A DNA stretch of 64,000 nt from Rhodopseudomonas sp. P2A-2r (GCF_026015985.1 NZ_CP110389.1:5674001-5738000), one strand, 5' to 3'. Counted from the stretch's first letter, positions 49,950 through 60,632 are shown. Notes: a model not told the origin generated them from the letters alone. Program-made: numbers and translations.

Positions 49950-51620
49950 CTAAGCCGCGCCCTTGAGCAGCCGGTCCGCCGCGGCTCGGGCCTCTGCCGT
50001 GATCTCCGCACCCGCCAGCATCCTTGCGATTTCCTCGCGGCGCGGATCGGCGGCCAGCGTGTTGACGCGGGTGGCGACGCGTTTGCCGCGGTCGAGGGCG
50101 TCCTTGGAGATCAGCAGATGCTGGTCGGCGCGGGCGGCGACCTGCGGGGCGTGGGTGACGGCCATCACCTGGACCTTGCCGGCGAGCCGCGCCAGCCGCG
50201 CGCCGATGGCGTCGGCCACGGCGCCACCGACGCCGGTGTCGATCTCGTCGAACACCAGAGTGGGCGCCGAGCCGCGATCGGACAGCACCACCTTCAGGGC
50301 CAGCAGGAAGCGCGACAGCTCGCCGCCGGAGGCGACCTTCATCAGCGGACCGGCGCGGGTGCCGGGATTGGTCTGCACCCAGAACTCGACGCGGTCGATG
50401 CCTTGCGGACCCGGGCTTTTGGCGTCCGATTCGACCTGCGTCATGAACTTGGCGCGCTCGAGCTTGAGCGGCGCCAACTCGGCGATGACGGCCTTGTTGA
50501 GCTTTTCGGCAGACTTGGTGCGCGCCATCGACAGCTTGGAAGCCGCCGCGGCATAGCGGCCATCGGCCTCGGCGGCGGCGCGTTCCAGCGCCTGCAGCCG
50601 GCCGGCGCCGGCATCGATGGATGCGACATCGGCCGAATACTGTTTGGCCAGCGCCGCGAGGTTGTCCACCGGGGTGGAGAATTTTCGCGAGGCAGCGCGC
50701 AGCGCGAACAGCCGCTCCTCGATTCGCTCCAGTTCGGCGGGATCGAAATCGGCCTTGATCAGCGCAGCCGTGAGGTGCTGGTCGGCCTCTTCCAGCGCGT
50801 TGATGGCGATGTCGATAGCCTTGACCGCGGGCTCCACCAGATCCGGCGCACTGCCGGCGCGGCGCTCCAGGCGGCGCACCGCGGCGGCCAAAGTGGCCAC
50901 CGGCGAATGATGGCCGGAGACAGCGTCCTGCGCCTCGCGCAGGTCGGCAGAGACCTTCTCGCCCTGCATCATGCCGGTGCGGCGCTCGGCCAAAGCGGTC
51001 TCCTCGCCCTCCTTGGGCGCCAGCTTCTTCAGCTCGTCGGCGGAGTGGCGCAGATAATCGGCGTCGCGGGCGGCGCGCTCCATGTTGGCGCGGTGCTCGT
51101 CGAGCACCGACAGCGCGGCCTTGCGGGCGTCCCACAGGGTCTCCAGCGCCGCCACGTCCTTTTCCAGCCCGGCAAAGGCATCGAGCAGCCGGCGATGGGT
51201 GGCGGCGTCCACCAAAGCGCGCTCGTCGTGCTGGCCGTGGATTTCCACCAGAGCGGCGCCGACCGCTTTCAGGGTCTGCACCGATATGGCCTGGTCGTTG
51301 ATGAAAGCGCGGGTGCGGCCGTCGGCCAATTGCACACGGCGCAGAATCATTTCGCCGGTGTCTTCAAACCCGTTGGCGGCGAGAATCACCGCGGCCGGGT
51401 GGCCCTTGGCGATGTCGAAGGTGGCGGTGACCTGGCCCTGCTCGACGCCATGGCGCACCAGATTGGCATCGCCACGACCGCCAAGCGCCAGCGCGAAGGC
51501 ATCGAGAAGGATGGATTTGCCGGCGCCGGTCTCCCCGGTCAGCACGGCCAGACCGCGGGAAAACTCGATATCGAGCCGTTCGATCAGGACGATGTCACGG
51601 ATCGAAAGACGGGCCAGCAT
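49950..51620 (-). CDS. recN: DNA repair protein RecN
   Basis: 556 residues, SMC-like. The N-terminal ATPase lobe starts MLARLSIRDIVLIERLDIEF with Walker A VLTGETGAGKSILLDAF, and the Q-loop region is followed by a coiled-coil middle (about 160-350) rich in Ala/Glu/Lys. The C-terminal lobe has SGGELSRFLLALKVVL and Walker B TLVFDEIDTGVGGAVADAI. It acts in double-strand break repair by gathering DNA ends. It follows bamD by 13 bases on the same strand. Confidence 0.95.
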   Translation of the reverse strand: MLARLSIRDIVLIERLDIEFSRGLAVLTGETGAGKSILLDAFALALGGRGDANLVRHGVEQGQVTATFDIAKGHPAAVILAANGFEDTGEMILRRVQLADGRTRAFINDQAISVQTLKAVGAALVEIHGQHDERALVDAATHRRLLDAFAGLEKDVAALETLWDARKAALSVLDEHRANMERAARDADYLRHSADELKKLAPKEGEETALAERRTGMMQGEKVSADLREAQDAVSGHHSPVATLAAAVRRLERRAGSAPDLVEPAVKAIDIAINALEEADQHLTAALIKADFDPAELERIEERLFALRAASRKFSTPVDNLAALAKQYSADVASIDAGAGRLQALERAAAEADGRYAAAASKLSMARTKSAEKLNKAVIAELAPLKLERAKFMTQVESDAKSPGPQGIDRVEFWVQTNPGTRAGPLMKVASGGELSRFLLALKVVLSDRGSAPTLVFDEIDTGVGGAVADAIGARLARLAGKVQVMAVTHAPQVAARADQHLLISKDALDRGKRVATRVNTLAADPRREEIARMLAGAEITAEARAAADRLLKGAA

Positions 51621-51633
51621 GAGAGGTCAGTTC

Positions 51634-52524
51634 CTAGCCGAGGCCAAATCGCTTGAAGGCCTTACTGAGGTAAGAGCCCTTGTTCTCGCTCGGTTCGAGT
51701 CCGCCCGACTTTACAAGATTATAAGCGTCTTTGTACCATCTGCTGTCAGGAAAATTGTGGCCGAGCACTGCGGCGGCGGTCTGCGCCTCGCCGACAATGC
51801 CGATGGCCATATAGGCCTCGGTCAGCCGCATCAGGGCTTCCTCGACATGCCGGGTGGTCTGGTACTGGGTCACGACGGTCTTGAAGCGGTTGATGGCGCC
51901 GGTGTAGTTGCGCTTTTCCAGGTTGTAACGGCCGATTTCCATTTCCTTGCCGGCCAGCTGGTCACGGGCGCCTTCCAGCTTCTTCTTGGCAGAGGTGGCA
52001 TATTCCGAGGTGGGGTACTTGCGGATCACTTCCTCAAGTGCCGCCATCGCCTTCTCGGTGCGGCCCTGGTCGCGCGAGATGTCCGGAATCTGGTCGTAGT
52101 GCGAGGCGGCGATCAGGTACTGCGCATAGGCGGCATCGGCGCTGCCGGGATGCAGCGTGACGTAGCGCGTCGCCGAACCGATACAGGTGTCGTAGTCGGC
52201 CGATTCGTAGGCCGCATAGGCCGACATCAGCAGCGACTTGCGGGCCCATTCCGAATAGGGATGCTGGCGGTCGACTTCCTCGAACTTCTTCGCCGCGGCC
52301 TTCGGGTCCTTGCTCTGGTTCATGAGGTACAGGCCCTCATTGTAGAGCTTGTCGGCCGGCTCCTCGGTGTAGGTGTCGTCCTTGGTGCTGAACTTGTCCC
52401 AGATCGCACCGGTGCCGCAGCCGCTCAGCGGAACAGCCATCACCAGCAGCGACGCCAGCCGGAGCCGCTGACCGTGGAAGGCTGAGAACTTGCGCAGTCC
52501 GCGCGTGATACGCTGTGCCGACAT
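51634..52524 (-). CDS. bamD: outer membrane assembly lipoprotein BamD
   Basis: 296 residues. Signal peptide with lipobox (LLVMAVPLSGC, Cys near 36), then five TPR-like helical repeats (EEPADKLYNEGLYLMNQSKD, VDRQHPYSEWARKSLLMSAY, HPGSADAAYAQYLIAASHYD). BamD is the essential lipoprotein partner of BamA in beta-barrel insertion. It sits in the lpxC-bamD-recN order typical of the group. Confidence 0.94.
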   Translation of the reverse strand: MSAQRITRGLRKFSAFHGQRLRLASLLVMAVPLSGCGTGAIWDKFSTKDDTYTEEPADKLYNEGLYLMNQSKDPKAAAKKFEEVDRQHPYSEWARKSLLMSAYAAYESADYDTCIGSATRYVTLHPGSADAAYAQYLIAASHYDQIPDISRDQGRTEKAMAALEEVIRKYPTSEYATSAKKKLEGARDQLAGKEMEIGRYNLEKRNYTGAINRFKTVVTQYQTTRHVEEALMRLTEAYMAIGIVGEAQTAAAVLGHNFPDSRWYKDAYNLVKSGGLEPSENKGSYLSKAFKRFGLG

Positions 52525-52723
52525 TGATGACCTGACGCTCGTGATGCGTTGCCCGTGCCATGCGCACGATCATGGACATACCGGAACAGCGCGGCGGTCC
52601 CGAAACCAGACCATGCGCTGTTTAGCCGAATAATGTCCGTAAGTTAACCGGATACGCAGGCATTTCGCCCGGATTAAGGCGAAGGCCGGTGCAATACGGC
52701 AGGTTATGGTTACTGTGGATGAT

Positions 52724-53677
52724 TCAGGAAACGTCCGGGCCGAAGGCCGGGGCGACCATGCCACCGAGCATTCCGCTGGCGACTTCGGCGCGCGGACGGC
52801 GGGCCGGTTCGGCTTCAACGATCTTCCAGGCCGAGCGATCGGCGATCAGAGCGGTGAGGACGGCGTGGTTGAGCTTGTGGCCGCCGCGGACCGAGCGATA
52901 GGCACCCAGCAGCGGCAGGCCGGCCAGTGCGAGGTCGCCGACCACGTCGAGCACCTTGTGGCGCACGCATTCGTCGGTATAGCGCAGGCCTTCGGCGTTC
53001 AGCAGGCGGTCATCGTCGAACACCACCGAATTCTCGAACGAAGCACCGAGCGCAAAGCCGGCGTCCCACAGGCGGGCAACGTCGTTCATGCAGCCGAAGG
53101 TGCGGGCACGACCGATGTCACGACGGAAGCTCTGCGGATTGAGATCGAGGGTGTAGGTCTGGCGGCCGATCACCGGATTGGCGAAATTGATCTCGACTTC
53201 GGCACGGAAGCCCGCAGCGTGGGGCCGCAATTCGCCGAAGGAGTCGCCCATGGCGACCTGCACGGGCTTGAGAACCTGGATGTAGCGGCGGCGCGCGGCC
53301 TGCTCGACGATGCCGGCCTGATCGATGGCGGCGACGAAGGCGGCGGCGGAGCCGTCCATGATCGGCACTTCCGGCCCGTCGACTTCGATGGTGGCGTTGT
53401 CGACGCCCATGCCGCGCAAAGCTGCGAGAATATGTTCGGCGGTGGAGACCAGCGGGCCATCGCGATCGCCGAGCACGGTGGCGAATTCGGTGGAGATGAC
53501 GGATTTGGCGTCGGCGTGAACTTCGCGGTCGGGGCCTTCGAGGCCGGTGCGGATGAAGATGAAACCAGAGTCGACGGGGGCAGGTCCAATAGTCAGGCTG
53601 GCAGGGGAACCGGAATGAACGCCGACGCCCGTAACGGTGGCCTGCGACCAGAGCGTTGTTTGCCGACTAAATTTCAT
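52724..53677 (-). CDS. lpxC: UDP-3-O-acyl-N-acetylglucosamine deacetylase LpxC
   Basis: 317 residues. Two-domain zinc enzyme: the start TTLWSQATVTGVGVHSG, the zinc-site segment VSTAEHILAALRGMGVDNAT with its His, and HKVLDVVGDLALAGLPLLGA carrying the second His and the Asp. It performs the committed step of lipid A synthesis. The 199 bases between it and bamD hold no gene. Confidence 0.95.
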   Translation of the reverse strand: MKFSRQTTLWSQATVTGVGVHSGSPASLTIGPAPVDSGFIFIRTGLEGPDREVHADAKSVISTEFATVLGDRDGPLVSTAEHILAALRGMGVDNATIEVDGPEVPIMDGSAAAFVAAIDQAGIVEQAARRRYIQVLKPVQVAMGDSFGELRPHAAGFRAEVEINFANPVIGRQTYTLDLNPQSFRRDIGRARTFGCMNDVARLWDAGFALGASFENSVVFDDDRLLNAEGLRYTDECVRHKVLDVVGDLALAGLPLLGAYRSVRGGHKLNHAVLTALIADRSAWKIVEAEPARRPRAEVASGMLGGMVAPAFGPDVS

Positions 53678-54016
53678 TCGTAACCACCCACTGATGACCC
53701 ACTCGAATTCGAGCCAAACCGGTATCCGGCGATCGCCTTCAAGTGTCCCCGAGTCGGATTGACCATACCGACTGCCACAAAGTGCGCCAACTCACGCTTT
53801 TTTACCGATTGTTACCCAACCTCTGCCGCAATCGCGCCAAGCGTTTACCTAACTTGCCGCCGGTTTTGCACTTTTTGCACCGCCGAGCAAGATAGAAAAC
53901 GTCTCTTTATCTATTAAAATCAGACACTTAATATTTCGCTCTGTATCGACGTCGCCAAAGCAAAGGTCCCGGCTGATGCAGCCGGGACCTCGCGGTCGTC
54001 ACGATTGTAACAAATC
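53678..54016. other. intergenic region between ftsZ and lpxC
   Basis: About 340 bases with no gene. The ftsZ-proximal part holds a rho-independent terminator (53964-53990, below). The lpxC-proximal part is comparatively AT-rich (for example CTCTTTATCTATTAAAATC around 53903-53921) and presumably holds the lpxC promoter. I see no repeat of families A-C here. Confidence 0.5.
53964..53990 (-). terminator. rho-independent terminator of ftsZ
   Basis: Perfect 11-bp stem AGGTCCCGGCT / AGCCGGGACCT with a five-base loop, followed on the minus strand by TTGCTTTGG. It lies 27 bases after the ftsZ stop. Confidence 0.85.
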
Positions 54017-55814
54017 TCAGTTCGACTGGCGGCGCAGGAAGGCCGGGATATCGAGATGGTCGTCACCCTGTGGCGCCGGAGCAACAGGTGCCGGACGGCC
54101 GTGGCTGTCGAGGCCCTGCGGCGCGGGGCGTCGGGCATATTCCGATACCGGATCCTGGCCCATCTGCTCAGCGACGCTGCGCTGCGGCTTGCGTTCCGGC
54201 AGCGGCGGCATCGGGGCCATGGCAGGAGCCGCGGCGCGGCCGGCCAGCGGCGGCTCGGATTCGTCGTCGCGACGACCGAGACCGACATTGGCCAAGCGCT
54301 GCAGCAGCGACATCCGGACCTTCTGCGGATGATCCTCGTCCGATTCGCCGCGGGACTGGCGAATCTCGTTCTGCGCGGTCATCGGCAATTCGTCGAACTT
54401 CGGCATCCGCGGCGCGCGCACCGGGGCACGTTCGGCGGGCTGCGGGATGAACTGCTCGGGAACGGCAGGCTCCGGCGCTTCCGCGCGCGGCGCTTCGCGC
54501 TCCGGGAACAGCGACGGCTTCTGCGCGATCGGGCGCACCGTCACGTCACCGTAGGAGGCTGGCTGGGACGAGACCTGAGCGACCGGCCGGTTGGCCTCGG
54601 GTGCAACCGCGGCGGCGATCGCTGCCAGGGCTGCACGTTCATGGTTGCTGGCGGCCGGGCGCTGTTCAGGAGCGGGAGCCGGTGCAGCCGGACGTGGTGC
54701 ATCGGTCTTCTGCGCGGTGGTCGCGACGGCGCGCTGGTTGTCGGCGCGCAGGCGTGCAGTGAGCTCGGCCAGACGGTTGTCCGGGGCGCCCGGCGCAGCG
54801 ACCGCAGCGGTTGCGGCAGCAGCCGGACCCGCGGCATTGCGGGCCAGCAGTGTCTGGTCGATGCCGGTGGCGACCACGGAGACGCGGATCACGCCATCGA
54901 GGGTCTCGTCGAAGGTCGCGCCGACAATGATGTTGGCGTCCTGATCGACTTCCTCGCGGATGCGGGTGGCAGCTTCGTCGACCTCGAACAAAGTCAGGTC
55001 CTTGCCGCCGGTGATCGAGATCAGCAGGCCACGGGCGCCCTTCATCGAGGAATCGTCGATCAGCGGGTTGGCGATGGCGGCTTCGGCGGCGGTCAGCGCG
55101 CGCTTCTCGCCGGTGGCCTCGCCGGTGCCCATCATCGCCTTGCCCATTTCACGCATCACGGCGCGGACGTCGGCGAAGTCGAGGTTGATCAGGCCTTCCT
55201 TGACCATCAGGTCGGTGATGCAGGCGACGCCCGAGTACAGCACCTGGTCGGCCATCGCGAAGGCGTCGGCGAAGGTGGTCTTCTCGTTAGCGACCCGGAA
55301 CAGGTTCTGGTTCGGAATGATCAGCAGCGTGTCGACCACCTTGTGCAGCTCGGCAATGCCGGCCTCGGCGGTGCGCATGCGGCGCTGGCCTTCGAAGTGG
55401 AACGGCTTGGTGACCACGCCGACGGTGAGGATGCCCATGTCGCGCGCGGTCTTGGCGATCACGGGAGCTGCGCCGGTGCCGGTGCCGCCGCCCATGCCGC
55501 AGGTCACGAACACCATGTTCGCACCCGAGAGGTGATCGCGAATCTCGTCAATGACTTCCTGCGCGGCGGCGGCGCCGACATCAGGCTGCGAACCGGCACC
55601 GAGGCCCTGGGTCACGACCGTGCCCATCTGCACGATGCGCTGGGCCTTCGACATGGTGAGCGCCTGCGCGTCGGTGTTGGCGACGACGAAATCGACGCCC
55701 ATCAGACCGGCGGTGATCATGTTGTTGACGGCATTGCCGCCGGCGCCGCCGACGCCGAACACGGTGATGCGGGGCTTCAGCTCGGCGATATCCGGGGGTA
55801 AGATTAAGTGTCAT
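54017..55814 (-). CDS. ftsZ: cell division protein FtsZ (frame slip near the start)
   Basis: About 598-599 residues. From [20 protein letters not shown] onward the frame is open to 54017, with the tubulin signature [16 protein letters not shown], a long Pro/Ala/Glu-rich linker from about residue 330, and the C-terminal peptide [10 protein letters not shown] that binds FtsA. The natural start MTLNLTP at 55814 is in another frame; it joins at CCCCC (55794-55798 as GGGGG), where one fewer or two more bases give [12 protein letters not shown] or [13 protein letters not shown]. The first ATG/GTG inside the open frame (55762) would remove the first beta strand, so the slip is probably a sequence error. 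FtsZ builds the division ring. Confidence 0.9.
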
Positions 55815-55912
55815 GTGATTGCCTCTCGATTACGCGCGCGTTGTCTGGTCATGCCCGCGGCCGGAGGCCGAAAGCGCGAAGGAAGGAAAAAGGAAGGGTC
55901 GGCAAAATTTCA

Positions 55913-57234
55913 TCAGAAACCCTCGCGAAGCCATCGTCCGACCTTTCCGAAATAGCCGTCGGTCCCTGTCTTGAGCTGCCGCGTATGCCGCGGTTCGACA
56001 TGTTCAAGATGAGCGAATTGCGGATAGACTAGGAGCCCGGCGGGCACTGCGAAGGATGCGCTCTTGGCCTCGGTCGGCAGCCGGCCGAAACCGAGCGGAC
56101 GGCCGATGCGAACCGGACGGCCGAGAATCTGGGTGGCGAGATCGACCAGTCCGGTGAGCTGCGAAGCGCCGCCCGACAACACAACCCGCGCCCGCGGCTC
56201 TGCCGCAAAGGGGAATCCGCGAGTCGGTCCCTGACCATTTCAAAAATCTCCTCGGCGCGCTGCCGGACGATGTTGGCGATTGTGGCGCGGGATACGACCT
56301 GCGGCGTGTCGCGGTCATTGTCGCCTGCCGACGGCACGGACAGCAGTTCGCGCGCATCGGAGCCGCCCGTCAGCACGGTGCCATATAACGTCTTGATTCG
56401 CTCGGCATCCGCAATCGTCGCACCTAAACCGCGCGCCAGATCCATGGTGATGTGTTGCCCGCCGACCGCAAAACCTGACGCATGAACGAAGCGCCCGCTG
56501 GAATAGGTGGCGATGGTGGTGGTGCCGGCCCCCATCTCGACGACGGCGGCGCCGAGATCGGCCTCGTCGTCGGTCAGGACAGCAAGACCTGCAACATAGG
56601 GACTCGCCGCCATGGCCTCGACATTGAGATGGCAGCGCTCGACCACCAGCATCAGGTTCTTGGCGACGGTGGCGTCGGCGGTGACGACGTTCATGTCGAC
56701 GCCGAACTGCCGCGCCACCATGCCCCGGGGATCGCGAATGCCTTTGACGCCATCGAGCTGATAGCCGACCGGCAGCGCGTGCAGCACGGTGCGGCCGGGT
56801 GGCGTGGCATGATGCATGCCGGCCGAGGTGACGCGGCTGACATCGGCGGCGGTGACCGCGCCGCCCTTGATGTCGGCGCAGGCTTCGATCAATTGACCCT
56901 GCAGCCGGCCGGCCGAGACCGACAGCAAAACCGATTCAACCCGGACCTTGGCCATCTTTTCGGCCAGCGCCACAGCCTGGCGCACGGCCTGTTCGCATTC
57001 GCCGAGATCGACCACCGCGCCGGACTTGACGCCGCGCGACTGGATCTGGCTGTAGCCGATCAATTCCACCGCATGGCTGCGGCCGCGCAGCGCCTCGTTG
57101 GGCGCGCAGGGCTTCAGCCGTGCGATCATGCAGGCGATCTTGCTGGTGCCGATATCCAGCGAGGCAACCAGCGCGGTGCGGTTGGTCGCCATCGCGCGGG
57201 TTTTCGGCGCCTGGTTGCGATCGAGCGTGGTCAT
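55913..57234 (-). CDS. ftsA: cell division protein FtsA (frame slip in the last third)
   Basis: From the ATG at 57234 the actin-like fold is clear: LVASLDIGTSKIACMIARL, KSGAVVDLGECEQAVRQAVA, and AVVEMGAGTTTIATYSSGRF. After FEMVRDRLADS the frame is lost; one extra C in CCCC (GGGG at 56210-56213) restores FAAEPRARVVLSGGASQLTG and runs to 55913, ending GYFGKVGRWLREGF, the amphipathic membrane-targeting helix. The repaired protein is 440 residues, the normal size. It tethers FtsZ to the membrane. The start overlaps the ftsQ stop by four bases. Confidence 0.9.
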
Positions 57235-58247
57235 GCGGCGCCAGCCTTCTTCTTGGCGGCGTTGGCCTTGTTGAACAGATCGTCGCGGGCCTTGGCGGCA
57301 TCTTCCGACAGCCGCACGGTCAGCCGGTCAGGCAGCCGCATGTCGATGGCCACGATGTCTTTCGAAAACAAACGGTCTTCCTTGTCGAGCTTGCTCAGCA
57401 TCGCGAGCGCGTTGCCGACGTCGTTTTCCGGAAGCCTGATGTCGAGGCCATCCTTGAGCCGCAGATTCCAGCGCCGTTCGCCGACGAAGATCGCGGCCTT
57501 GGTCACCGAGCGCACCTGCGGATAGCGATCCAGCAAGGCGAGAAAATCCCTGGCGCGGGTGTCGGCGCCCTTGCCCACCACCAGCGGCAGCGAGGTGAAA
57601 CGGCGCGACACGTAGGTCTCCAGCACGGCGCCATCGTCGGCGACCACTGCGAGGCGGCCGTCCTGCTGCCACAGCGCAAAGGCGGAACGTTCGGTGACGT
57701 CGATCTGCAACCGGTCTGGATACAGCTTCAGCACGTTGGCTTCGGCGATCCACGGATTGGCCTTGAGCCGGTCGCGCACCGTGGCGGCATCGAGAAACAG
57801 CAGCGACGAGCGGCCGTTGACGCCGCCGATGGCGAGGATTTCGTCCTGGGTCAGCTGCTTGCGGCCGTTGAGCGTCACCGAAGCGATGCGGAAGCCGGCG
57901 GCGTTGGCCGCGGCATTGCGGGCATCGCTCAGCGTGGCAATGAGTTCGTCGAGATGGTTGCCCCTGACCACGCCGAAGCCGACGCTGCCGAGCAGCATCA
58001 GGATGGTCGCGGCGATGCCGACGCGGCGCGGAACGTAGCGCTCGAGCAGCGCGATGTATTTGTTCGGGCTCTGTTCGCGCACGACGCGCTTCGGAGCCCG
58101 GAAACGGGCAGAACAACGGGCAAGAAAATCGGCAAGCGGCGCCAGCTGCTCGCGCAGCAGTATGGCCGCGCCAATGGCAGCCAATCTCAGGTCAGTTTGG
58201 GGCCCCAGCGATCTCACCGATCGAGAGAGGCGTCCTCCACCATCCAT
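57231..58247 (-). CDS. ftsQ: cell division protein FtsQ
   Basis: 338 residues. A cytoplasmic N-terminus of about 75 residues is followed by one membrane segment (VGIAATILMLLGSVGFGVVR), a POTRA domain (RIASVTLNGRKQLTQDEILA) and the FtsQ beta domain (NPWIAEANVLKLYPDRLQID). It bridges early and late division proteins in the periplasm. It couples to ftsA through an ATGA overlap. Confidence 0.93.
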   Translation of the reverse strand: MDGGGRLSRSVRSLGPQTDLRLAAIGAAILLREQLAPLADFLARCSARFRAPKRVVREQSPNKYIALLERYVPRRVGIAATILMLLGSVGFGVVRGNHLDELIATLSDARNAAANAAGFRIASVTLNGRKQLTQDEILAIGGVNGRSSLLFLDAATVRDRLKANPWIAEANVLKLYPDRLQIDVTERSAFALWQQDGRLAVVADDGAVLETYVSRRFTSLPLVVGKGADTRARDFLALLDRYPQVRSVTKAAIFVGERRWNLRLKDGLDIRLPENDVGNALAMLSKLDKEDRLFSKDIVAIDMRLPDRLTVRLSEDAAKARDDLFNKANAAKKKAGAA

Positions 58248-58518
58248 TGCACGCGCTCGTTACATGTTATGCCCGCATCCGCTGCGGGCTATGGCCCAGG
58301 TGATGTCCCGAATGTCGCTGCATGAGTCGTCGCGGAACTCCGCACGGCTCGCGCACCGGCAGCCAAGCGCCACATGCGCCGCCAGCGTTAACCTTCGGAC
58401 TTCCTGGTAAACAAAGTGTAAAGTTGCCCGGGGCAGCACATGATTAGATGCGGTTTCAGAAGACTTTAGCCGGAGTGTTGCGGATGAGTCGGATGGAACC
58501 GGGGGCCGCCGTGCCGGG

Positions 58519-58622
58519 TGTCGTCACCCGCGAAAGCGGGTGACCCAGTAAGCGGCGGCATATCAGCATCGTCGCCGGCGTCTCGGAATACTGGGTCGCC
58601 CGCTTTCGCGGGCGACGACAGC
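58519..58622. repeat. palindromic intergenic repeat, family A (copy 3)
   Basis: TGTCGTCACCCGCGAAAGCGG at one end and CGCTTTCGCGGGCGACGACA at the other form long inverted arms. Between them are TGACCCAGTAAGCGGCGGC and GTCTCGGAATACTGGGTCGC. It ends directly beside the ddl stop. The remaining bases of the ftsQ-ddl gap (58248-58518) show no gene. Confidence 0.85.
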
Positions 58623-58630
58623 CCAGTAGG

Positions 58631-59617
58631 TCACCCCACCCGCTTCGTCGCGATTGCAATCTGGCCGTGCAGGAAATCGACAAAGCTGATGCCCTGGACT
58701 CTCAGCTCCTTGGGGTAGAGCGAGGCCTTGGTCAGGCCCGGCAGGGTGTTGGTTTCGAGATAGACTGGGCCATTGGCCGACACGATGAAATCCGACCGCG
58801 AATAGCCGCGGCACGACATCGCTCGGTGCGCCCTGACCGAGAAATCCATTATGACGGCGCTGATCTCTGGGCTGAACCGGCCGGGGCAGATTTCCTGCGT
58901 CGCCGAGGCGAGATATTTCGAATGATAGTCGAAGCCGCCATCCGCCGGGATGATCTCGATCGGCGGCAGCGCGATCAGCGAACCGTCTGCCTGCTCCAGT
59001 ACGCCGCAGGTGGCCTCGACACCGGCGACGAACGGCTCGATCACATACTCCTCGATCTTCGCCGCCCGGCGCACCGCGACCAGATCCTGGCTCGCATTGA
59101 CGAAGATCAGGCCGAAGCTCGAACCGTCCCGGGCCGGCTTGGCGATCAGCCGGCCGTGCGCGGCGAAAGCCTCGTCGATCTGGTCGAGCGCCACGCCGGG
59201 CGCGACGGTGACGCCGGCGATGGCGGCAAAGCGCTTGGCCGCCACCTTGTCGAAAGCGAGGTTCGACGACGCCGAGCCGGAGCCCGTGAACGGGATGCCG
59301 CGCATCTCGCACATCGCCTGCAACTCGCCATTCTCGGCCATCCCGCCATGCAGGCCGAGCACCAGCACGCGATTTTCCGCCTTCGCCTGGTCGAGCGCCT
59401 GCGCCAGCAGCCCAATGCTGGCGCAGGCGGGCTTGAACGGATCTTCGAACGGACGCGCATGACCGAGCAGTGTTTCCGGTCGGGTGGCGTAGACGCGGTC
59501 GTCTGCGTCCCAGAACCACAGCTCGGCTTCCGGCAGCGCCGCGTGCAGCGCCTGCGCGGTGGCCACCGAGACCAGCCGCTCCTTGTTCAGACCGCCGAAC
59601 AGAATCGTGATCCGCAT
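58631..59617 (-). CDS. ddlB: D-alanine--D-alanine ligase family protein
   Basis: 328 residues from the ATG at 59617 (MRITILFGGLNKERLVSVAT). ATP-grasp features of Ddl: LVLGLHGGMAENGELQAMCE, GIPFTGSGSASSNLAFDKVA, AKPARDGSSFGL and, at the C-terminus, YLETNTLPGLTKASLYPKEL with the metal-binding Glu and Asn. The N-terminal domain is divergent from textbook DdlB, but position between murB and ftsQ supports peptidoglycan D-Ala-D-Ala synthesis. A second Ddl elsewhere cannot be excluded. Confidence 0.82.
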   Translation of the reverse strand: MRITILFGGLNKERLVSVATAQALHAALPEAELWFWDADDRVYATRPETLLGHARPFEDPFKPACASIGLLAQALDQAKAENRVLVLGLHGGMAENGELQAMCEMRGIPFTGSGSASSNLAFDKVAAKRFAAIAGVTVAPGVALDQIDEAFAAHGRLIAKPARDGSSFGLIFVNASQDLVAVRRAAKIEEYVIEPFVAGVEATCGVLEQADGSLIALPPIEIIPADGGFDYHSKYLASATQEICPGRFSPEISAVIMDFSVRAHRAMSCRGYSRSDFIVSANGPVYLETNTLPGLTKASLYPKELRVQGISFVDFLHGQIAIATKRVG

Positions 59618-59769
59618 TGATTCATCCCGTTCCGTCATCGATCGATGCCCCGATTCAGCCCCAGCCATGCCCGTCGGCCAATAGCATTCCCGGGCACGAG
59701 TCAGATATTGCTGATTTGCGTCCGCAACGCGACCCTGCCCCATTGTCCCAAGCGGGAGAGACCCGATCG

Positions 59770-60591
59770 ATGCTCAAGGCCTGGCTCGACCTGCCCACGC
59801 TGGGCATTTTCGCCGCGCTCTGCACGCTTTACTATGGCACGGCGCTGGCGCTGGCCGGCGTGACGTTCCGCTCGCCGCTCCGCGGCCGCATCCAGTCCCT
59901 GACCGGGGTGGTGGCGCCGTTCTTTTCCTGCCTGGCGATCCTGTTCGGACTGCTGACCAGCTTTCTCGCCAACGACATCGGCGACCGCAACCGCCAGGCG
60001 CTGCGCGCGGTGCAGACCGAGGCCGGCGAATTGCGCAACATCTATACGCTGAGCGTGGCGTCGGTGACCGACATGCGAACCATCCGCGTGGCGCTCAAGG
60101 ACTACGCCCGCTCCGCGGTGCAGGAAGAATGGCCGGAGATGGTCGAGGCCGGCAGTTCGGCGAAGACCCGTGCCGCCTATGACACGCTGCTGCGCGAGGT
60201 CAGCGACCCCGCCATCACCAAGGACGCCAGCGGCGCGATTCATGCCGCGTTGCTGAGCGCAGCGGTCCGCGTCGGCACCGCGCGCGGTGACCGGCTCAGC
60301 CTGTCGTCCGACCGCACCAACGACATCAAGTGGATTTCGGTGCTGATCCTCGGCGTCATGACCCAGGTGGGACTGGCGCTCGTGCATCTCGAACGACCGC
60401 GCGCGATGCTCGCCGCTCTCACGGTGTTCGGCACCGCCGCCATCGTCGCACTCGGGCTGATCGCGCTGCAGGAACATCCGTTCCAAGGCACGTTCCAGGT
60501 ATCGCCGGCACCGTTGCAGCGGCTGCTGGCGCTGAGCGATGTGGTGGCGCCGGTCGAGCCCGCGCCAGCAGTGGCGCCTGCTGCGAAGTAG
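59770..60591 (+). CDS. DUF4239-like membrane protein
   Basis: 273 residues from the ATG at 59770. Two N-terminal membrane segments (LGIFAALCTLYYGTALALAG, GVVAPFFSCLAILFGLLTSF), a cytoplasmic helical region with DIGDRNRQALRAVQTEAGEL, then two C-terminal membrane segments (ISVLILGVMTQVGLALVHLE, FGTAAIVALGLIALQEHPF). This layout matches bestrophin-like/DUF4239 proteins of unknown function. It is the only plus-strand gene inside the dcw cluster, so it interrupts the murB-ddl order. Confidence 0.7.
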   Translation: MLKAWLDLPTLGIFAALCTLYYGTALALAGVTFRSPLRGRIQSLTGVVAPFFSCLAILFGLLTSFLANDIGDRNRQALRAVQTEAGELRNIYTLSVASVTDMRTIRVALKDYARSAVQEEWPEMVEAGSSAKTRAAYDTLLREVSDPAITKDASGAIHAALLSAAVRVGTARGDRLSLSSDRTNDIKWISVLILGVMTQVGLALVHLERPRAMLAALTVFGTAAIVALGLIALQEHPFQGTFQVSPAPLQRLLALSDVVAPVEPAPAVAPAAK

Positions 60592-60593
60592 CC

Positions 60594-60625
60594 TCCTCAC
60601 CTCTCCCCAACGCGGAGAGGTGAGG
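60594..60625. terminator. inverted repeat between convergent genes (family C, short copy)
   Basis: CCTCACCTCTCC / GGAGAGGTGAGG, a 12-bp perfect stem with an AACGC-type loop, directly after the DUF4239-like stop and before the murB stop. No U tract, but the position between convergent genes suggests a bidirectional transcript end. Related to the CCCTCTCCC/GGGAGAGGG repeats. Confidence 0.55.
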
Positions 60626-60632
60626 AACAACA